A stretch of 64,000 nt of DNA, taken from an uncultured Polaribacter sp. GTDB lineage: Bacteria > Bacteroidota > Bacteroidia > Flavobacteriales > Flavobacteriaceae. The position numbers and the translations under genes were made by a program. Under the pieces are notes generated by a model that was not told the origin of the DNA, ran no database searches, and saw nothing but the letters and a program-made list of their open reading frames with translations. Location: the NCBI RefSeq assembly GCF_947503855.1, contig NZ_CANNFF010000001.1, positions 124,001 through 188,000 on the forward strand. The letters are read 5' to 3'. Of this stretch, positions 63,838 through 64,000 are shown one piece after another (the stretch's first letter is position 1; every line of letters begins with the position of its first letter).

Positions 63838-64000
63838 CTAACTAAAACTATTTAAAATTCTAATTAACTCATTTTTTTGTACAATTCCAGATTGTCTCCA
63901 AACTTGTTTCCCTGCTTTATAAATTATTAATGTTGGCACCCCTCTAACTTGGTATTTTGTTGCAATAACTTGGTTTTTATCAACATCAATTTTAAGAATT
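63838..64000 (-). CDS. Thioredoxin-like protein (C-terminal part; start beyond the window)
   Basis: The last 54 codons of a thioredoxin fold are visible. KIDVDKNQVIATKYQVRGVP contains the cis-Pro loop (RGVPT), followed by TLIIYKAGKQVWRQSGIVQK and the final helix ELIRILNS. The CxxC active site would lie beyond the right edge. The stop is TAG at 63840-63838. It converges with nadB. Thioredoxins are often found with sulfide oxidation genes, but the edge prevents any statement on its promoter. Confidence 0.8.
   Translation of the reverse strand, partial: ILKIDVDKNQVIATKYQVRGVPTLIIYKAGKQVWRQSGIVQKNELIRILNSFS

Overview
The window is AT-rich chromosomal DNA from a marine-type Flavobacteriaceae bacterium (Bacteroidota), probably close to Polaribacter or Tenacibaculum. 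This rests on gene content: a T9SS C-terminal sorting domain, a DUF4292 lipoprotein, an HU-CCDC81/SPOR protein, a DUF6909-type protein and an OmpA with TSP3 repeats. It also rests on promoters of the Bacteroidota type (TTG-N19-TAnnTTTG, -7 box TAnnTTTG), the lack of clear Shine-Dalgarno sequences, and frequent TTG/GTG starts. There is no prophage, insertion sequence, CRISPR array, rRNA or tRNA that I can see, no obvious pseudogene, and no gene-free stretch above about 220 bases.

Layout. 1-27 kb is housekeeping: atpD (cut by the left edge), an OmpA/TSP3 porin, kbl, an AddA/RecB-like helicase-nuclease, a metal pair (MntR-type regulator plus ZIP transporter, with a candidate operator), mfd, an EamA exporter, an uncharacterised kinase-like protein, dprA, an HU/SPOR protein, a thioesterase, a small MscS channel, an envelope operon (nucleotidyltransferase, TPR, DUF4292, EnvC-like), an ABC-F ATPase, an exonuclease, a two-component system and purD. 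28.4-42.2 kb is one minus-strand surface-polysaccharide operon of 13 genes (Wzz-like, RmlB, RmlA, an RmlC-TagD fusion, a CDP-glycerol phosphotransferase, Wzx, Wzy, a ligase, glycosyltransferases, an acetyltransferase and the initiating phosphotransferase). Upstream of it, on the same strand, are rnpA, ctpA and a DUF6909-type gene.

47.5-60.4 kb is the most interesting part. Four minus-strand promoters (a TolC-adaptor-RND-PII-like-DUF2892 operon; a DUF2202 lipoprotein; a secreted T9SS beta-propeller protein; a sulfide:quinone oxidoreductase) each carry a palindrome GTAAC-N4-GTTAC or one mismatch from it. The palindrome always lies 22 or 23 bases upstream of a -7 box. That is the geometry of a class II Crp/Fnr-family activator site. 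The second site also faces a divergent pair: a small Cys-rich membrane protein and a TonB receptor with the CxxxM and HxM copper ligands of OprC/NosA. I infer a local regulon joining copper import, RND efflux, sulfide oxidation and unknown secreted proteins, controlled by a regulator not encoded in this window.

60.5-64 kb holds a TPMT-like methyltransferase, nadA-nadB (de novo NAD synthesis) and the C-terminal end of a thioredoxin. Three related structured intergenic elements (about 13.6, 27.0 and 51.25 kb) form a dispersed repeat family. One of them sits inside the efflux operon.
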